DNA from: Superficieibacter sp. HKU1
Lineage (GTDB): Bacteria; Pseudomonadota; Gammaproteobacteria; Enterobacterales; Enterobacteriaceae
Length of the DNA: 64,000 nucleotides
NCBI RefSeq assembly: GCF_029319185.1
Contig: NZ_CP119754.1
Location: 1,116,001 to 1,180,000 of the forward strand
Direction of reading: 5' to 3'
Of this stretch, positions 24,973 through 34,688 are shown in pieces. The position numbers were made by a program, and so were the translations under genes. Within the stretch, counting starts at the first letter, position 1. The number at the start of each line of letters is the position of its first letter. A model generated the notes under the pieces. That model did not search any database, was not told the DNA's origin, and worked only from the letters and a program-made list of their open reading frames with translations.

Positions 24973-26051
24973 CTATACCGATCCTTGAAGCCCGCGACCT
25001 GAGCAAATGCTTTCCGGGGCCGAAAAAACTGTTTACCCCGGCGCGTTATGTTACGGCGGTCGACCGCGTTTCGCTCGCCGTGATGCCGGGAGAAACCCTG
25101 GCCATTGTCGGCGAGTCCGGTTCGGGTAAATCGACGCTCGGTCGCCTGTTGCTTCGTCTGCTGGCCGCCAGCGAAGGACGAGTCTTTTATCAGGGGGAAG
25201 AGATCACCAGCGCCACTGGCGCACGCCTGAATCAGCTGCGGCGTGAGCTGCAAATCATTTTTCAGGATCCCTTCGCCTCGCTGAATCCGCGCATGACGGT
25301 GGAGCAAATCGTCGGCGAGCCGCTGTGGTTGCATCAGAACATGAACAAGTCCGACCGTCGCTATCAGGTGGCCGAACTTTTGAAAACCGTCGGGTTGCCC
25401 GCCGCATGGGCTGACCGCTTTCCGCATGAATTCTCCGGCGGGCAGCGACAGCGCATAGGCATTGCCCGCGCTCTGGCGTCCGGGCCAAAGCTGCTACTGG
25501 GTGACGAGCCGGTCTCGGCGCTGGACGTCTCGGTTCAGGCGCAGGTGGTCAATCTGCTGGAAAGCCTGAAACATCAGCTTGGTCTGACAATGATTATTGT
25601 TGCTCATGGTCTGGCGGTGATCCGCCATATGAGTGACCGCGTGGCGGTGATGTATCTCGGGCAAATCGTGGAGCTTGCCACCGTCGATGAAATTTTTGAC
25701 GCGCCGCTGCACCCTTATACCCAGGCGCTGATTGCCTCCGCACCGCAAATGCAGCCGGGGGCAAAACGCGACGCGCCGATGTTGCAGGGTGATTTGCCGA
25801 ATCCGGCCAGTCCACCCAGCGGCTGCCGCTTTCATACACGCTGTCCCTACGTGACCGATCAATGCCGCCAGATTGAACCCATTAATCAGGTTCTGAATGG
25901 TGGTCGGCAAATTGCCTGCCACCGCTGGCAGGAGCTTAACCGCGATCGCAGCGTGATCCAGATTGCGCCGCCCTCTGCCGCCTTTTTACGTCGCCGCGCG
26001 CTGTTCGAACAGGCGGCAACCCACTCCTCTCTTCCAGCAAGGAACTCATGA
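24969..26051 (+). CDS. peptide ABC transporter ATP-binding protein (DppF/OppF type)
   Basis: The second 360-residue ATPase of the transporter has Walker A GESGSGKS, signature FSGGQRQR and Walker B LLLGDEPVSALD. Its oligopeptide domain carries GCRFHTRCPYVTDQC. One departure is AHGLAVIRH, where the usual switch region reads SHDL; the switch His is preserved. The tail after the Cys motif is about 60 residues longer than usual and rich in Arg and Ala. It overlaps the binding-protein gene. Confidence 0.92.
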   Translation: MTIPILEARDLSKCFPGPKKLFTPARYVTAVDRVSLAVMPGETLAIVGESGSGKSTLGRLLLRLLAASEGRVFYQGEEITSATGARLNQLRRELQIIFQDPFASLNPRMTVEQIVGEPLWLHQNMNKSDRRYQVAELLKTVGLPAAWADRFPHEFSGGQRQRIGIARALASGPKLLLGDEPVSALDVSVQAQVVNLLESLKHQLGLTMIIVAHGLAVIRHMSDRVAVMYLGQIVELATVDEIFDAPLHPYTQALIASAPQMQPGAKRDAPMLQGDLPNPASPPSGCRFHTRCPYVTDQCRQIEPINQVLNGGRQIACHRWQELNRDRSVIQIAPPSAAFLRRRALFEQAATHSSLPARNS

Positions 26052-27568
26052 TAATGACAATGCGTAACTCTCTTTTGACCGTACTGGGAAGTGTTATGTT
26101 GCTTGGCGCGGCGCTGCCAGCACAGGCAGATAATGTGCTGCGAATTGGTCTGGGCGCCGATCCGGATATGCTCGACCCGCATCTTGCGCGTACTTACTAT
26201 GGCCGATTTGTCTTCGCCTCGCTGTGTGACCGGCTGGTGGACGTGGATGAAAATCTGAAAGTGGTGCCGGGCCTGGCGAAAGACTGGGCATGGAGCGACG
26301 ACGGTAAAACCCTGACCATGAACCTGCGCGAAGGGGTGACGTTCCACGACGGTGAGAAATTTGACGCGGCGGCGGCCAAATACAACCTCGACCGGGCGTT
26401 AACACTGAAAGGTTCGCTGCGCAAAAGCGAAATCTCTTCTATTGAGTCGGTGGAGGTGACCAGCCCGACGCAAATCGTCCTGCATCTGAAAACGCCGGAC
26501 GCCGCACTGCTGATGCAGCTGACCGATCGCGCCGGGGCGATGCTGGCACCGGAAGCTGCCAAAAAACCTGATTTTGCCGCGCATCCGGTCTGCTCTGGTC
26601 CATACAAATTTGACAGCCGCGTGTCGCAGGATCGTATCGTGCTGAGCCGTTTTGACAATTACTGGAACAAAGGCACGTATCATTTCGACAAAATTATCTA
26701 TCTGCCAATCCCGGATGCCTCAGTGCGGCTGGCTAACCTGCGCGCGGGCGATCTGGATCTTACCGAAGGCATTGCCGCCAGCGATGTGAAAACCGTTGAG
26801 GCGGACAGTAAACTGGCGCTCGCCAAAGTCACCGGCCTCGGCTATCAGGGTATTACCTTCAATATCAATAACGGCAAGGTTCCGGCTAACGATCCGTTCA
26901 AAGATGCCCGCGTGCGCGAAGCCTTTTCGCTGGCAATCGACCGTGACGCGCTGAATCAGGTGGTGTTTGAAGGGTTATACACGCCATCAAACCAGGCGTT
27001 CTCGCCGGTAAGCCCTTATCACGTAAAAGTGCCGGTGCCGCAACGTAATGTGGAAAAAGCGCAGGCGCTGCTGAAAGCGGCCGGCGTGACGACGCCGCTG
27101 AAGGTTAACCTGCTGGTGCCGAACAACCCGACATCACAGCAGGTCGGCCAGGTATTGCAGGCGATGGTCGGCGAAGCTGGCTTTACCCTCAATCTGCAAA
27201 TGACCGAGTTCGCCACGCTGCTCGACCGTCAGCAAAGCGGCGATTATCAGCTGAGTTTCTCCGGCTGGTCTGGCCGCCCGGACCCGGACGGCAGCATTTA
27301 CAGCTTTATTAACAGCAAAGGCACCCTCAACGATGGCCGATACAGCAATGCGCAGGTTGATGAATGGCTGGCCCAGGCGCGTCTGAGCAACGATCCGGCC
27401 GTCCGCCAGCCGCTGTACGACAAGGTGGTGAAACAGCTGCAAACCGATATGCCGATTGCTTATCTCTATTTTGAACCGCGTATTTTTGGCCTGAACAAAA
27501 AGGTGCAGGGCTTTAAACCTTACCCGGACGGCATCGTGCGCGTAGCCGGTCTGACGCTGGCGAAATAA
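26048..27568 (+). CDS. periplasmic peptide-binding protein (SBP family 5)
   Basis: The 506-residue product carries a signal peptide (SLLTVLGSVMLLGAALPAQA, cleavage after AQA) and the family 5 pattern LRIGLGADPDMLDPHLARTY near the mature N-terminus. It would deliver peptides or glutathione-like ligands to the permeases. Three closely spaced ATGs (26048, 26054, 26060) are possible starts; the first overlaps the preceding stop. The downstream gamma-glutamyltransferase gene points to gamma-glutamyl peptides as possible ligands, which is inference. Confidence 0.92.
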   Translation: MIMTMRNSLLTVLGSVMLLGAALPAQADNVLRIGLGADPDMLDPHLARTYYGRFVFASLCDRLVDVDENLKVVPGLAKDWAWSDDGKTLTMNLREGVTFHDGEKFDAAAAKYNLDRALTLKGSLRKSEISSIESVEVTSPTQIVLHLKTPDAALLMQLTDRAGAMLAPEAAKKPDFAAHPVCSGPYKFDSRVSQDRIVLSRFDNYWNKGTYHFDKIIYLPIPDASVRLANLRAGDLDLTEGIAASDVKTVEADSKLALAKVTGLGYQGITFNINNGKVPANDPFKDARVREAFSLAIDRDALNQVVFEGLYTPSNQAFSPVSPYHVKVPVPQRNVEKAQALLKAAGVTTPLKVNLLVPNNPTSQQVGQVLQAMVGEAGFTLNLQMTEFATLLDRQQSGDYQLSFSGWSGRPDPDGSIYSFINSKGTLNDGRYSNAQVDEWLAQARLSNDPAVRQPLYDKVVKQLQTDMPIAYLYFEPRIFGLNKKVQGFKPYPDGIVRVAGLTLAK

Positions 27569-27586
27569 CCGGCGCGAGGAGAAACC

Positions 27587-28528
27587 ATGCTGGAACTGAT
27601 TTGCAAACGGCTGTTGCTGGCGATCCCCACCTTATTGCTGGTGAGCATGATGGTCTTCGGCCTGCAAAAACTGCTGCCCGGCGATCCGCTGATCGCCATG
27701 GCGGGCGAGGAGCGTGACCCGGCGGTCATTGCCCAGCTTCGTGCGGAGCTGAATCTGGACGCGCCGATACCGGTGCAGTACTACAACTGGCTGACCCGCG
27801 CACTACAGGGCGACCTCGGTTCGTCGTTGCGCACTCACGAGCCGGTGACGCAGCTTATCGCCAGCAAGCTGCCGGTGACGGTGGAACTGTCGCTGCTGGC
27901 GATGATCATCGCGCTGGTATTCGGTATCAGCATGGGGATCCTCGCGGCGGTCAACAAAAACAGCTGGGTCGATCACGGGGCTAACTTTGTGGCGATCTCC
28001 GGGATCTCGATACCGCACTTCTGGCTGGGGATCCTGCTGATCCTGGTGTTTTCCGTCAATTTGCAGTGGTTACCCGCGTCAGGCTATGTGCCGTTTAGCG
28101 AAGATCCGCTGCAAAACCTGCGCACGCTGCTGCTTCCGGCGTCGGTGCTGGGGACCGGGCTGGCGGCAACCCTGATGCGTCATACCCGCGCCTCAATGAT
28201 TGCGGTGCTGAAGGCCGATTACATCCGCACCGCGCGGGCGAAAGGGCTGTTGCCAAAAGCGGTGATTTTAAAGCACGCCTTTCGCAATGCGCTGGTGCCG
28301 GTCATTACCCTGACCACACTGCTGTTTGGCGAGTTGTTGGGCGGGGCGGTATTAACCGAACAGGTGTTCACCATTCCGGGCTTCGGCAAGATGATCGTCG
28401 ATTCGGTGTTTAACCGTGATTATGCGGTGGTGCAGGGCGTGGTGCTGATTGTGGCCATCGGCTTCCTGTTGCTTAACCTGCTGGCGGACGTGCTTTACGT
28501 CCTTATCAACCCGAAAATGCGAGGCTAA
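27587..28528 (+). CDS. peptide ABC transporter permease (DppB type)
   Basis: The 313-residue protein has six predicted membrane segments and the EAA-like loop typical of DppB/OppB permeases (ADYIRTARAKGLLPKAVILK). The N-terminal LLLAIPTLLLVSMMVFGL is the first span. A GAGGAG ribosome-binding site precedes the ATG. It forms the channel with the next gene product. Confidence 0.93.
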   Translation: MLELICKRLLLAIPTLLLVSMMVFGLQKLLPGDPLIAMAGEERDPAVIAQLRAELNLDAPIPVQYYNWLTRALQGDLGSSLRTHEPVTQLIASKLPVTVELSLLAMIIALVFGISMGILAAVNKNSWVDHGANFVAISGISIPHFWLGILLILVFSVNLQWLPASGYVPFSEDPLQNLRTLLLPASVLGTGLAATLMRHTRASMIAVLKADYIRTARAKGLLPKAVILKHAFRNALVPVITLTTLLFGELLGGAVLTEQVFTIPGFGKMIVDSVFNRDYAVVQGVVLIVAIGFLLLNLLADVLYVLINPKMRG

Positions 28529-28530
28529 TC

Positions 28531-29406
28531 ATGGCGGAACTCACGACGCAAAACGTGGCGCTGGCAACACCGCGCGCGCAGAACCGGGTGTTGAAAAAAT
28601 TCCTCGCCAATAAAAGCGCGATGATCGGTGCGATTGTGGTCGGCATTTTTGTGCTGATTGCGCTGCTGGCACCGTGGATCTCCCCCTTCGACCCGGTAAA
28701 AGCCAACTTCCTGACGGTGCGTAAACCGCCGTCAGAGCTTTACTGGTTCGGCACGGATGAACTGGGACGCGACATTCTTTCGCGCATCATCTGGGGCGCG
28801 CGTACCTCGCTAATGGCGGGCTGCGTGTCGGTGATCATCGCGGTCGTCATCGGCGTGCCTCTCGGGCTGGTGGCGGGCTATTTCCAGGGGATCTGGGACG
28901 GGGTGATCTCGCGTTTCATTGAGGCGCTGCTGGCCTGTCCCTTTTTGATCATGGCCATCGCTCTGGGCGCATTTCTCGGGCCGAGCCTGAGCAACGCGAT
29001 GATCGCTATCGGACTCTCCGCCATGCCGATCTTCGCCCGTCTGACGCGCGGACAGGTGATCGCGATCCGTAACGAAGAGTATATCGACGGCGCGCGAGCA
29101 ATTGGTTTGCCGGACCGCTGGATCATCGTGAAATACGTGCTGCCGAATGTGATGTCGCCGATCCTCGTGCAGGCGACGCTGGCGATTGCCTCGGCCATTA
29201 TCGCCGAAGCCAGCCTCTCTTTTTTAGGGCTCGGCCAGCAGCCACCCAATCCCTCATGGGGCTCCATGCTCAACACGGCGAAAGGGTTTCTCGAACAGGC
29301 ACCGTGGATGTCCGTTTTCCCCGGCGTTGCCATTTTCCTGGCGGTGCAGGGTTTTAATCTACTCGGCGACGGGCTGCGCGACGCGCTCGATCCGCGCCAC
29401 GACTAA
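28531..29406 (+). CDS. peptide ABC transporter permease (DppC type)
   Basis: The 291-residue permease shows the DppC/OppC hallmarks: the N-terminal span IGAIVVGIFVLIALLAPWI, FGTDELGRDILSRIIWGART and the loop EEYIDGARAIGLPDRWIIVK. The C-terminus LLGDGLRDALDPRHD is typical. It starts two bases after the dppB-type gene and is followed after six bases by the gamma-glutamyltransferase gene. Confidence 0.94.
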   Translation: MAELTTQNVALATPRAQNRVLKKFLANKSAMIGAIVVGIFVLIALLAPWISPFDPVKANFLTVRKPPSELYWFGTDELGRDILSRIIWGARTSLMAGCVSVIIAVVIGVPLGLVAGYFQGIWDGVISRFIEALLACPFLIMAIALGAFLGPSLSNAMIAIGLSAMPIFARLTRGQVIAIRNEEYIDGARAIGLPDRWIIVKYVLPNVMSPILVQATLAIASAIIAEASLSFLGLGQQPPNPSWGSMLNTAKGFLEQAPWMSVFPGVAIFLAVQGFNLLGDGLRDALDPRHD

Positions 29407-29412
29407 GGAGTC

Positions 29413-31017
29413 ATGATGACCAAAGCGCTTGATTTTTCTACCGGTTACGCTTCACGACGCCCGCCGATGCTCGGTCATAATGCCGTGGCGACGTCTCAGC
29501 CGCTGGCGGCACAGGCCGGGATGCGAATGCTGCAACTGGGCGGCAATGCGGTAGACGCCGCTATCGCCACGGCGATGGCGCTCACGGTGGTAGAGCCGAC
29601 GGGCTGCGGTATTGGCAGCGATGCGTTCGCGATTATCTGGGACGGGGAAAAGCTGCACGGCCTGAATGCCTCCGGGCGCTCACCGGCGAGCTGGCATGCC
29701 GACCTGTTTGCCGGTAAAACGGCGGTGCCGGAAATCGGCTGGGACGCGGTAACCGTACCTGGCGCGGTCTCCGGCTGGGTAGCGCTGGCGGAACGGTTTG
29801 GCACGCTGCCGCTGACTATCCTGGCGCAGCCTGCGATTGACTATGCCCGTAACGGCTTTCCGGTATCGCCGCTGATCGGTCATCTGTGGCAGCGCGGCTA
29901 TAACAAACTGAAAGATCAGCCGGGCTTCAGCGCCTGTTTTGCCCCGGAAGGGCGTGCGCCGCGCATCGGCGAAATTTTCCGTAACCCGGCGCAGGCGAAA
30001 ACGCTGGAACTGATTGCGCAAACCAAAGGTGACGCATTTTATCGTGGCGAACTGGCGCAGAAAATTGCTGCTTTTGCACAAGAGCATGGCGCGCACCTGA
30101 CGGCACAAGATCTGGCAGATCATCGCGTCGACTGGGTCGAACTCTTGTCGCGGGAGTTTGCCGGCGGATCGGTGCAGGAACTGCCGCCGAACGGGCAGGG
30201 GATCGCCACGCTGATCGCGCTCGGGATCCTGGAGCAGTGCGATATTGGCCGCTACGATCCGGACTCGGTGCAGTCGCTGCATCTTTCCATTGAGGCGATG
30301 AAGCTGGCGCTGGCGGATCTCGATCGCTATGTGGCGGACGAAGCGCACATGGAATTTGCCGCCAAAGAGCTGCTCAGCGATGCCTACCTGAAATCCCGCG
30401 CTGCGCTGATCGACACGGATCGCGCCTCTGATTTCACCTACGGTTCGCCGACGCAAAGCGGGACGGTGTACGTCTCTACCGCCGATGCCAGCGGTATGAT
30501 GGTGTCGTTTATTCAGTCAAACTTTATGGGCTTTGGTTCCGGCGTCGTGGTGCCGGAGACCGGTATCAGCCTGCAAAACCGCGGCTGCGGTTTTGTGCTC
30601 GACCCGAAGCATCCGAACGCGCTGGCGGGCAGCAAACGACCGTTCCATACCATCATTCCGGGTTTTGCGATGGGCGGCGACGGTAAACCGCTGATGTCGT
30701 TTGGCGTGATGGGCGGACCGATGCAGGCGCAGGGACATATGCAAATGGCGCTGCGTATTATGCTCCACGGGCAGAATCCGCAGGCGGCGATAGATGCGCC
30801 GCGCTGGCGTGTGGTGCAGGGAAGAGAAGTGATTGTCGAATCGACCTTCAGCCGCAACGTCATTGCCGGTCTGCGTGAACGTGGGCACCTTATTACCGTG
30901 GAAGATCCATTACAGGATTATAACTTCGGTGGTGCGCAGGTAATTTACCGGATGTCGGAAGGGCACTACGTGGCGGCGACCGAAAGCCGGAAAGATGGTC
31001 AGGCGCTGGTCAGCTGA
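29413..31017 (+). CDS. gamma-glutamyltransferase family protein, probably cytoplasmic
   Basis: This N-terminal-nucleophile enzyme family cleaves gamma-glutamyl bonds, for instance in glutathione. The 534-residue precursor has the large-subunit pattern GGNAVDAAIATAMALTVVEP and the probable autocleavage site before Thr351 (SGTVYVSTADASG), followed by QSNFMGFGSGVVVP. There is no signal peptide, unlike periplasmic Ggt; it resembles the shorter YwrD-type branch. As the last gene of the transporter operon it probably hydrolyses the imported gamma-glutamyl peptide inside the cell. Two ATGs (29413, 29416) follow TAAGGAG. Confidence 0.88.
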   Translation: MMTKALDFSTGYASRRPPMLGHNAVATSQPLAAQAGMRMLQLGGNAVDAAIATAMALTVVEPTGCGIGSDAFAIIWDGEKLHGLNASGRSPASWHADLFAGKTAVPEIGWDAVTVPGAVSGWVALAERFGTLPLTILAQPAIDYARNGFPVSPLIGHLWQRGYNKLKDQPGFSACFAPEGRAPRIGEIFRNPAQAKTLELIAQTKGDAFYRGELAQKIAAFAQEHGAHLTAQDLADHRVDWVELLSREFAGGSVQELPPNGQGIATLIALGILEQCDIGRYDPDSVQSLHLSIEAMKLALADLDRYVADEAHMEFAAKELLSDAYLKSRAALIDTDRASDFTYGSPTQSGTVYVSTADASGMMVSFIQSNFMGFGSGVVVPETGISLQNRGCGFVLDPKHPNALAGSKRPFHTIIPGFAMGGDGKPLMSFGVMGGPMQAQGHMQMALRIMLHGQNPQAAIDAPRWRVVQGREVIVESTFSRNVIAGLRERGHLITVEDPLQDYNFGGAQVIYRMSEGHYVAATESRKDGQALVS

Positions 31018-31023
31018 CGCTAA

Positions 31024-31130
31024 TGCCCGGTGGCGCTGCGCTTACCGGGCCTACAAAATTCCCTGACATGCTGTTGTAGTTGATTTTTATGCGTCCGTAG
31101 GCCGGGTAAGGCGAAGCCGCTACCCGGCAT
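31024..31130. repeat. REP pair (BIME-like) in inverted orientation
   Basis: Two GC-rich palindromic units, near 31024-31054 (GCCCGGTGGCGCTGCG then CTTACCGGGCC) and 31097-31130 (GTAGGCCGGGTAAGGCG then AAGCCGCTACCCGGC), face each other between convergent genes. They match the enterobacterial REP consensus and may end or stabilise the gamma-glutamyltransferase transcript. Confidence 0.85.
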
Positions 31131-31137
31131 TTTTGGC

Positions 31138-31908
31138 TCACCCGAGGCTAAACGGGTCCGCATCCTGCCATGCCGGAAACTTCTCCCTGTACTCTTTCAG
31201 AGCCGTCAGCGACAACTCGGCGTCAATCCGCGTTGCCTGATGCGGCTCGGCGGTGGCGAGGATCTCACCCTGCGGGGTGATCACCCGGCTATCTCCACGA
31301 TAATGGTGGCCGTTACCATCGGTGCCGACGCGGTTACAGCCCGCCACATACGCCTGATTCTCTATGGCGCGCGCCACCAGCAGCGCCTGCCAGTGCAGAG
31401 AGCGCGGCGCAGGCCAGTTGGCGACATACAGCGCCAGATCGTAATCATTGCGGTTGCGAGACCACAGCGGGAAGCGCAGGTCATAGCACACCAGCGGTAA
31501 GATCCGCCAGCCACGCCACTCAAAGATCACCCGCTCGTTGCCCGCTTCATAATGGCGATGTTCATCGGCCATGCGGAACAGATGGCGCTTATCATAATAG
31601 TGAACTTTCCCTTCCGGCTCGACCAGCAGAAAGCGGTTCACCGGACCGCGTTCGCTTTGCAATGCCGCACTACCGGCAATCAGCGCGTTAGTTTGTTGAG
31701 CTTTGGCCAGCATCCAGGCCAGCACGTCATCCTGCGCCAGCGATCGCTGTGCGGCCTCCATCGCAAAACCGGTGGTAAACATCTCCGGCAGCACAATGAT
31801 GTCGCGCCCGCCGATCCCTTCCAGCTGGCGATCGAAATGGCGCAGGTTAGCCGGACCGTCCATCCAGACCAGCGGTTGTTGCAACAGGGTAAGTTTCAGG
31901 CCAGGCAC
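31138..31908 (-). CDS. yafV: omega-amidase YafV (nitrilase superfamily)
   Basis: YafV hydrolyses omega-amides such as alpha-ketoglutaramate. I chose the GTG at 31908, which gives 256 residues as in E. coli, starts VPGLKLTLLQQPLVWMDGPA and has AGGAG just upstream. A frame extension to an ATG at 31941 lacks support. The nitrilase triad is visible: Glu in IVLPEMFTTGF, Lys in YYDKRHLF and Cys in LVCYDLRFPLW. It lies downstream of fadE, separated by a terminator. Confidence 0.92.
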   Translation of the reverse strand: MPGLKLTLLQQPLVWMDGPANLRHFDRQLEGIGGRDIIVLPEMFTTGFAMEAAQRSLAQDDVLAWMLAKAQQTNALIAGSAALQSERGPVNRFLLVEPEGKVHYYDKRHLFRMADEHRHYEAGNERVIFEWRGWRILPLVCYDLRFPLWSRNRNDYDLALYVANWPAPRSLHWQALLVARAIENQAYVAGCNRVGTDGNGHHYRGDSRVITPQGEILATAEPHQATRIDAELSLTALKEYREKFPAWQDADPFSLG

Positions 31909-31955
31909 GATCGTACTCCTCGTTTTACAGCATCCAGTCACTCTAGCATGGCATA

Positions 31956-31984
31956 AAAAATAAAAAACCCCGCCTGAGCGGGGC
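31956..31984 (-). terminator. rho-independent terminator of fadE
   Basis: On the minus strand CCCCGC, CTCA/AG loop, GCGGGG is followed by TTTTTTATTTTTTAT. It lies just after the fadE stop codon. Confidence 0.88.
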
Positions 31985-32001
31985 TGATAAGTGGGTTAAC
32001 G

Positions 32002-34449
32002 TTATGCCGCTTCAGGCTTACGCAATTTCACCGGCGGCTTTTTTACCGGTTTAGTCGCCAGCGCATCCGGCTCGAAATCGTCCACGTTGATACTGCGCAA
32101 GCGGCTCTCTTCCGCCTTGATGAGCAGCGCGGCCTCATCCTGATTGATAAGCCCTTTGGACAGCGCGTTCTTCGCCAGTTCGTCCAGACGGGTGAACGGC
32201 AGATTCTTACCCAGCTCTTTGCAGATGCGCTGGTGGATGGGATCGGCCGCCATCACATCGCGCAGCGCCTCTTCCAGCAGCCCTACCGGATTATGCTCGT
32301 CCGGCGTCAGATACTGACCGCGACCGATGCGCGCACGGGTAGCACACGGTGTTTGCAGGATCCGGGCAACTTTATGATCGAGCTTGTCGGACGGGGCATC
32401 ATAATGGCGGCCTGTCGGGAAGATCGTCGCGCCCAGCAGCCCGGCTACCGCGCGGTTCGGAAAGTTGCGCAGCAGCTCGCCGATGGCGATTTCTGCCTGA
32501 TTAAGCGCATCCTGCACGCCCCAGTGTACCAGCGGCAGGTCCGCTTCGTGGCGACCTTCATCGTCGTAGCGTTTCAGTACCGCAGAGGCAAGATAAAGCT
32601 GGCTCAGCACGTCGCCAAGACGGGCAGAAATACGCTCGCGACGCTTCAGGCTGCCGCCCAGTACCGCCATTGACACATCTGACAGCAAGGCCAGGTTAGC
32701 GCTCAGGCGGTTAATATGCTGGTAATAGCGTTTAGTCGCATCCTGCGCCGGCGACGCGCTGGTAAGGCCACGCGTCAGCCCCAGCCAGAAGCTTCGCACG
32801 ACGTTAGAACCGACGTGGCCGATATGTTTAAACAGCAGGGTATCAAACGCGTCGGCATCGTTATTCTGCGCGGCGGCCATCTCATCGAGCACGTAAGGAT
32901 GGCAGCGGATCGCCCCCTGACCGAAGATCATCATGCTGCGGGTCAGGATATTTGCGCCTTCAACGGTAATCGCAATCGGTGCACCCTGATAGGCACGCGC
33001 CAGGAAGTTGCCTTCGCCCAGCATAATACCTTTACCGCCGGTGATATCCATTGCATCGATGATGGCGCGCTGTCCACGATGGGTACAGTGATATTTCACG
33101 ATGGCAGACAGTACGGCCGGTTTTTCACCCAGCATAATGCCGTAGGTAATCAATGAGGCCGCAGCGTCCATCACGTAAGCGTTACCGGCAATACGCGCCA
33201 GCGGCTCTTCGATGCCCTCCATTTTGCCGATGGAGACTTTGAACTGACGACGGATATGTGCGTACGCACCGGTCGCCATCGCCGCCGATTTCAGGCCGCC
33301 CGTGGAGTTGGAAGGCAGAGTAATACCACGTCCGACAGACAGACATTCAACCAGCATACGCCAGCCCTGACCGGCCATCTTCGGCCCGCCGATGATGTAG
33401 TCAATCGGGACGAAAACGTCCTGACCGCGGGTTGGCCCGTTCTGGAACGGCACGTTCAGCGGGAAGTGACGAAGACCAATCTCAACGCCCGGCGTGGTGG
33501 TCGGGATCAGCGCGCAGGTGATACCGAGGTTCTCTTCGCCGCCCAGCAGTTTATCCGGGTCGGTTAACTTAAAGGCCAGGCCCAGTACGGTGGCGATAGG
33601 GGCCAGCGTAATATAACGCTTGTTCCAGGTCAGGCGCATGCCCAGCACCTGCTCACCCTGCCAGTCGCCCATGCAGACAACGCCGGTATCCGGGATCGCG
33701 CCCGCATCGGAGCCAGCTTCCGGGCTGGTCAACGCAAAGCAGGGGATCTCCTGACCGCGCGCCAGACGCGGCAGATAATGATTTTTCTGTTCTTCAGTGC
33801 CGTAATGCTGCAACAGTTCGCCCGGCCCTAAAGAGTTCGGCACGCCGACGGTAATCGCCAGGATCCCGGAGACGCCGGAGAGTTTTTGCAGTACGCGAGA
33901 CTGTGCATAAGCGGAGAATTCCAGGCCGCCGTACTCTTTCTTGATAATCATCGCAAAGAAGCGATGTTCTTTCAGAAACGCCCACAGTTCCGGCGGCAGA
34001 TCGGCCAGTTCATGGGTGATCTCGAAATCATTCGCCATACGGCAGGCTTCTTCCGTCGGACCATCAATAAAAGCCTGTTCTTCGGCGGTCAGATGCGGCT
34101 GCGGGTAGCTGTGCAGCTTTTTCCAGTCCGGCGTGCCGCGGAACAAATCACCTTCCCACCAGGTTGTGCCCGCGTCAATCGCCTCTTTTTCCGTCCGCGA
34201 CATTGGCGGCATCACTTTACGGAAGCTGCGGAATGCCGGAACGGAAATCATCGATTTGCGCATAGGCTTAAGATTCAGCGGGAGCAGGAGCAGCAAAACG
34301 GGCAGCAGCATCCACAGCGACCAGATGCCAGCCGCGCCCAGCGCCGCCGTCCAGGCAATTAAAATCAGACTACTCAAAACTAAGCTGACCCGGTGATAGA
34401 ACAGCACGCCGAGCAGAATAACGGTGGCAACAATACTCAAAATCATCAT
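32002..34449 (-). CDS. fadE: acyl-CoA dehydrogenase FadE
   Basis: FadE carries out the first step of fatty-acid beta-oxidation, making trans-2-enoyl-CoA with FAD. The 815-residue protein matches the long E. coli form (about 814). It has an N-terminal membrane segment (ILSIVATVILLGVLFYH) and a second hydrophobic stretch, then the dehydrogenase core with CFALTSPEAGSDAGAI and GRGITLPSNSTGG, and a C-terminal extra domain ending in basic KPVKKPPVKLRKPEAA. A FadR-type operator lies upstream. Confidence 0.96.
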   Translation of the reverse strand: MMILSIVATVILLGVLFYHRVSLVLSSLILIAWTAALGAAGIWSLWMLLPVLLLLLPLNLKPMRKSMISVPAFRSFRKVMPPMSRTEKEAIDAGTTWWEGDLFRGTPDWKKLHSYPQPHLTAEEQAFIDGPTEEACRMANDFEITHELADLPPELWAFLKEHRFFAMIIKKEYGGLEFSAYAQSRVLQKLSGVSGILAITVGVPNSLGPGELLQHYGTEEQKNHYLPRLARGQEIPCFALTSPEAGSDAGAIPDTGVVCMGDWQGEQVLGMRLTWNKRYITLAPIATVLGLAFKLTDPDKLLGGEENLGITCALIPTTTPGVEIGLRHFPLNVPFQNGPTRGQDVFVPIDYIIGGPKMAGQGWRMLVECLSVGRGITLPSNSTGGLKSAAMATGAYAHIRRQFKVSIGKMEGIEEPLARIAGNAYVMDAAASLITYGIMLGEKPAVLSAIVKYHCTHRGQRAIIDAMDITGGKGIMLGEGNFLARAYQGAPIAITVEGANILTRSMMIFGQGAIRCHPYVLDEMAAAQNNDADAFDTLLFKHIGHVGSNVVRSFWLGLTRGLTSASPAQDATKRYYQHINRLSANLALLSDVSMAVLGGSLKRRERISARLGDVLSQLYLASAVLKRYDDEGRHEADLPLVHWGVQDALNQAEIAIGELLRNFPNRAVAGLLGATIFPTGRHYDAPSDKLDHKVARILQTPCATRARIGRGQYLTPDEHNPVGLLEEALRDVMAADPIHQRICKELGKNLPFTRLDELAKNALSKGLINQDEAALLIKAEESRLRSINVDDFEPDALATKPVKKPPVKLRKPEAA

Positions 34450-34471
34450 AAAGAAAAGCTCCCTGGCTTGT

Positions 34472-34488
34472 AGGAGGTCTGACCACTT
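34472..34488. promoter_or_regulatory. FadR operator candidate upstream of fadE
   Basis: The minus-strand sequence AAGTGGTCAGACCTCCT contains the FadR core TGGTCNGACC and lies 23-39 bases before the fadE start. FadR represses fadE in E. coli when long-chain acyl-CoA is absent. Confidence 0.75.
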
Positions 34489-34688
34489 GTGATGATATGG
34501 TTGTAGTGGATGTTATTTTTTTTAGCAATGTATTTACAATATAATTACAACCTCGCTCACATTGTTGCCGTTTTTCAGCGCACGGAAAATCAAAACAGAG
34601 GGGGATCGCACCGGCTTCTGCTTCCCGCTTCTGGTGCGATTGGGTACACTGCACCTTGTCATTTTCATAAAATCTGAAGGATATCCTC

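Noticed and set aside
29680..30456. 258-codon minus-strand frame opposite the gamma-glutamyltransferase gene
   Set aside because: Arg/Gln/His-rich shadow text; the opposite strand encodes a clear enzyme with all family motifs.
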